A stretch of 30,304 bases of DNA, from NCBI GenBank assembly GCA_910585825.1, contig CAJUEY010000032.1, positions 1-30,304 of the forward strand, written 5' to 3'. Positions 27,680 through 30,304 of this stretch are shown here, in pieces. The DNA is from an uncultured Lachnospiraceae bacterium (GTDB lineage Bacteria > Bacillota > Clostridia > Lachnospirales > Lachnospiraceae). Both the position numbers and the translations under genes were made by a program. Under the pieces are notes generated by a model. It did not search any database and was not told the origin of the DNA. It saw only the letters and a program-made list of their open reading frames with translations. The stretch's first letter is position 1. Each line of letters opens with the position of its first letter.

Positions 27680-30304
27680 CTACTGCTCTGCCACCAGCAC
27701 TACAACCGAACGCGGCAAAACTTTCAGCTTGCTGTTAAACTGAAACTCTGCAGCAGCTCCAATCGCTTTTCCATCCTCATATTTCTCTGACGTGTTCACA
27801 CAAATTTTCCAGTGCAAATTCTCCGGCAGTTTCGGCAGCTGCATATCCAACGGCTCCCAATATGCATTCATTCCATAAAATACAATATCATCTTTCGTAT
27901 CCGCCTCATCTCTGCCGGCATACATAACGCCGATTAATCTGCTGGTGTAATCGGTACCGCTGTTCCATGGATATCCGTTGTGAATACTGATTTCCGGCAG
28001 TCCGCAGGAGGCCGGTTTCGTCGGCTTTCTTAAAATAGCGTATTTCTTGCGGAATGCAATCATATACTGGAAGAAATCATGAATTTCCTGGTATTCATTC
28101 AATCGGTTCCAGTCCAGCCAGGAAATCTGATTATCCTGGCAGTATGCATTATTATTTCCAAACTGGGTATTGCAGAACTCATCTCCGGCATAAAACATAG
28201 CAGGTCCCCTGCTGCACATCAAAGTGGCAAAAGCATTCTTTATCATACGGCGGCGCAGTCCTTCTACTTCCGGATTCTCCGTATTTCCTTCCACACCGCA
28301 GTTCCAGCTGTTACCGTTGTTATCTCCGTCTGTATTGTTCCAGCCGTTTTTCTCATTATGTTTTGTATTGTAAGAATAAAGATCATAAAGTGTAAACCCA
28401 TCGTGACAGGTCAGGAAATTCACAGATGCGCTCTTTCCTCTCTCAGAAAGATCGTACAGATCTCTGGAACCGGTAATTCTTGTAATCGCTGTTCCTGCCA
28501 TTCCCTCATCGCCTTTTAAGAACCTTCGCATATCATCCCGGTATCTGCCGTTCCATTCTGACCACCTGGAAAAAGCAGGGAAATTACCCACCTGATACAG
28601 GCCGCCCGCATCCCATGCTTCTGCAATCAGTTTGACTTTTCCCAATATGGAATCATTGGCAATTTCCTGTAAAATCGGCGGTTCTTTCATAGGTGCGCCG
28701 TTTTGGTCCCTCGTCAGAATCGATGCCAGATCAAACCGGAATCCGTCTACCCGGTATTCTGTTACCCAATAACGCAGACAGTCAATGATAAATCTGCGCG
28801 TCACCGGATGATTACTGTTTAAAACATTGCCGCAGCCGCTGAAATTATAATAATATCCCTCCGGCGTCAAAATATAGTATATGTTATTATCAATACCTTT
28901 AAAGGAAAAACACGGACCGTCTTCATTTCCTTCCGCCGTATGGTTGAATACAACATCTAAAATCACTTCAATTCCGTTTTCCTTTAATTCATAAATCATC
29001 CGTTTCAACTCTTCGCCTTCATGATTGTGCTCCACCACAGAAGAGTAACCCGTATTTGGTGCAAAAAAACATACTGTATTATAGCCCCAGTAATTATAAA
29101 GCTGCTCTCCGTCTACCACACGAGCGCTTTCCATTTCGTCAAACTCAAAGATCGGCATCAATTCCACTGCATTGACGCCCAAATCCTTCAAATAAGGAAT
29201 CTTTTCCCGCAAACCCTCATAGGTTCCCTTTGCCCTTACGCCTGAGGATTCATCCTTCGTAAATCCTCTCACATGCATTTCATAAATGACAAGATCCTCC
29301 AGAGGATATTCTAACTGCCTGATATTCCCCCAGTCAAAATTGTTCTCCACGACTCTGGCGTGATAGACAAAGTCTCCTCCGCCTTCCGGCCTCTCTCCCC
29401 AGTGCCGCTGTCCTGTCACTGCCCTTGCATATGGGTCCAGCAGAATATGTTTCTTATCAAAAAGCAGTCCTTTCTCTTTATCATATGGACCGTCTAATTG
29501 AAATGCATATTCAAATTCTTCTATTTGAAGACCAAAGACCAACATGGAATAGGTATTGCCGATGTGATAGGAATCCGGATATTTTAATTTTGCATAAGGC
29601 TCTTTCTCCTGAGGATGAAATAACAGCAATGTACAACTGGATGCACCGGCGGAATGAATGGTAAAGCTGACTCCGTTGGAAACTGCTGTTGCTCCGTCTC
29701 TGTTATAAAAACCCGGCCGGACAGAAAAGCCTTCAATCTGATCTAAGGGCTGCAGTTTCATCCCCCTAGCCGGTTTATGACGCATATTCTCTTCGGTTTC
29801 TGCTTGCTCTGTTTCTACGCTTTTAATCTCCGTCTTTTCGTTTTCTGTCTCGCGCCTTACTACTTCTGCATTCTCAGTTTTTGTGATTCCACTCTCTATC
29901 TTTCCAGTCTCTGCTTTTTCTGGCTCACTCTTCTCTGTTTCTATCTTTGCAATCTCTGCCGTCTCTGTTTCCTGTTTTGCTGCATCTGCTTTCGCAGTCT
30001 CTGCCTCTTCTGCCCCGTTCTTTTCTGTTTCTGTCTTCGCAGTCTCTGCCTCTTCTGCCTCGTTCTTTTCTGTTTCTGTCTTCGCAGTCTCTGCCTCTTC
30101 TGCCTCGCTCTTCTCTATTTCTGTCTTCGCAGTCTCTGCCTCTTCTGCCCCGTTCTTTTCTGTTTCTGTCTTCGCAGTCTCTGCCTCTTCTGCCCCGCTC
30201 TTCTCTATTTCTGTCTTCGCAGTCTCTGCCTCTTCTGCCTCGCTCTTTCCTGTTTCTGTCTTCGCAGTCTCTGCCTCTTCTGCCTCGCTCTTTTCTGCTT
30301 CTAT
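27680..30304 (-). CDS. glgX: GlgX-type glycogen debranching enzyme with N-terminal repeat extension (5' end beyond window)
   Basis: The C-terminal 701 residues (from an internal Met at 29785) are a complete GlgX/isoamylase-type GH13 enzyme that cleaves alpha-1,6 branches of glycogen. There is a CBM48-like N-domain (about 15-110), the nucleophile Asp352 (GFRFDLAS), the acid Glu389 (LIAEAWDAGG) and the stabiliser Asp462 (LTCHDGFTLYDLY). That alone equals normal family length. Upstream of 29785 the same frame stays open for 173 codons to the window end, first a Glu/Lys/Thr-rich linker, then 15-residue repeats (EEAETAKTETEKNGA). No good ribosome site precedes the ATG at 29785 (weak GAAGAG) or 29761 (AGGGGG abutting), so the true start is probably beyond the window. 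Confidence 0.85.
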   Translation of the reverse strand: MEAEKSEAEEAETAKTETGKSEAEEAETAKTEIEKSGAEEAETAKTETEKNGAEEAETAKTEIEKSEAEEAETAKTETEKNEAEEAETAKTETEKNGAEEAETAKADAAKQETETAEIAKIETEKSEPEKAETGKIESGITKTENAEVVRRETENEKTEIKSVETEQAETEENMRHKPARGMKLQPLDQIEGFSVRPGFYNRDGATAVSNGVSFTIHSAGASSCTLLLFHPQEKEPYAKLKYPDSYHIGNTYSMLVFGLQIEEFEYAFQLDGPYDKEKGLLFDKKHILLDPYARAVTGQRHWGERPEGGGDFVYHARVVENNFDWGNIRQLEYPLEDLVIYEMHVRGFTKDESSGVRAKGTYEGLREKIPYLKDLGVNAVELMPIFEFDEMESARVVDGEQLYNYWGYNTVCFFAPNTGYSSVVEHNHEGEELKRMIYELKENGIEVILDVVFNHTAEGNEDGPCFSFKGIDNNIYYILTPEGYYYNFSGCGNVLNSNHPVTRRFIIDCLRYWVTEYRVDGFRFDLASILTRDQNGAPMKEPPILQEIANDSILGKVKLIAEAWDAGGLYQVGNFPAFSRWSEWNGRYRDDMRRFLKGDEGMAGTAITRITGSRDLYDLSERGKSASVNFLTCHDGFTLYDLYSYNTKHNEKNGWNNTDGDNNGNSWNCGVEGNTENPEVEGLRRRMIKNAFATLMCSRGPAMFYAGDEFCNTQFGNNNAYCQDNQISWLDWNRLNEYQEIHDFFQYMIAFRKKYAILRKPTKPASCGLPEISIHNGYPWNSGTDYTSRLIGVMYAGRDEADTKDDIVFYGMNAYWEPLDMQLPKLPENLHWKICVNTSEKYEDGKAIGAAAEFQFNSKLKVLPRSVVVLVAEQ
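29966..30304 (-). repeat. 45-bp coding tandem repeats upstream of GlgX domain
   Basis: Six near-identical 45-bp units occupy 30011-30280, each coding EEAETAKTETEKNGA or close variants (T/I, N/S, G/E changes). A partial unit runs to the edge and a decayed unit covers 29966-30010. The units are in frame with the enzyme downstream. The composition (Glu, Ala, Thr, Lys; no Pro, almost no Gly) suggests a long charged helix. Near-identity of units points to recent expansion. Confidence 0.9.

Noticed and set aside
29966..30304. Separate upstream gene or non-coding repeat array
   Set aside because: The units are in frame with GlgX, with no stop between them, and code a uniform charged peptide.

Overview
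The window looks like chromosome from a low-GC gut Firmicute, most likely Lachnospiraceae (Blautia/Ruminococcus-like). This rests on gene content and signals: strong AGGAGG ribosome sites, TTGACA/TATAAT promoters, a GGGtGRT-family protein beside a NifU-like scaffold, a large secreted GH89 enzyme, pyrBI with a zinc regulatory subunit, and relics of Clostridia-type mobile elements (TnpV, KTR protein, ISAs1). The species cannot be fixed from this sequence alone.

Positions 1-5400 are accessory DNA, an old integrative-element scar. They hold a DUF6194 gene, a broken sigma-factor tail and a tight minus-strand operon: GyrI-like protein, ClbS/DfsB-family protein, SPL-family radical SAM enzyme, cysteine-rich KTR peptide. 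A WYL (YafY-type) regulator lies upstream. The same 15-bp inverted repeat (TGACA-N5-TGTCA) sits in the regulator's promoter and in the operon's promoter. GyrI-like and ClbS proteins are unrelated families that both include enzymes opening DNA-alkylating cyclopropanes, so this reads as a candidate inducible genotoxin-protection module. TnpV and ISAs1 relics close the island.

Positions 5.5-7.3 kb carry a two-gene NifU-like/GGGtGRT operon ending in a large hairpin, followed by a tyrosine-recombinase tail relic. From 7.7 to 12.8 kb, on the minus strand, are an AAA/DUF234 protein with eroded active sites, a type IA topoisomerase, a small PH-domain membrane protein, an orphan left-handed beta-helix protein and a small membrane protein. 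From 12.8 to 15.8 kb an acyl-CoA ligase-like enzyme is flanked by inverted copies of a small palindromic repeat and faces a divergent amidohydrolase.

Positions 15.8-18.1 kb hold a truncated flavodoxin, a 541-bp cassette bounded by perfect 25-bp inverted repeats and carrying a heptad-repeat coiled-coil gene, and a MATE exporter. Positions 18.1-23.3 kb encode a secreted modular alpha-N-acetylglucosaminidase (GH89) suited to host glycans. Then come pyrB-pyrI and a lipoprotein/ATPase/permease ABC importer of the sulfonate/nitrate/taurine class, whose first ribosome site is buried in a hairpin. The window ends in a GlgX-type debranching enzyme whose reading frame continues upstream, without a stop, into at least 173 codons of 15-residue Glu/Ala/Thr/Lys tandem repeats and off the window edge.
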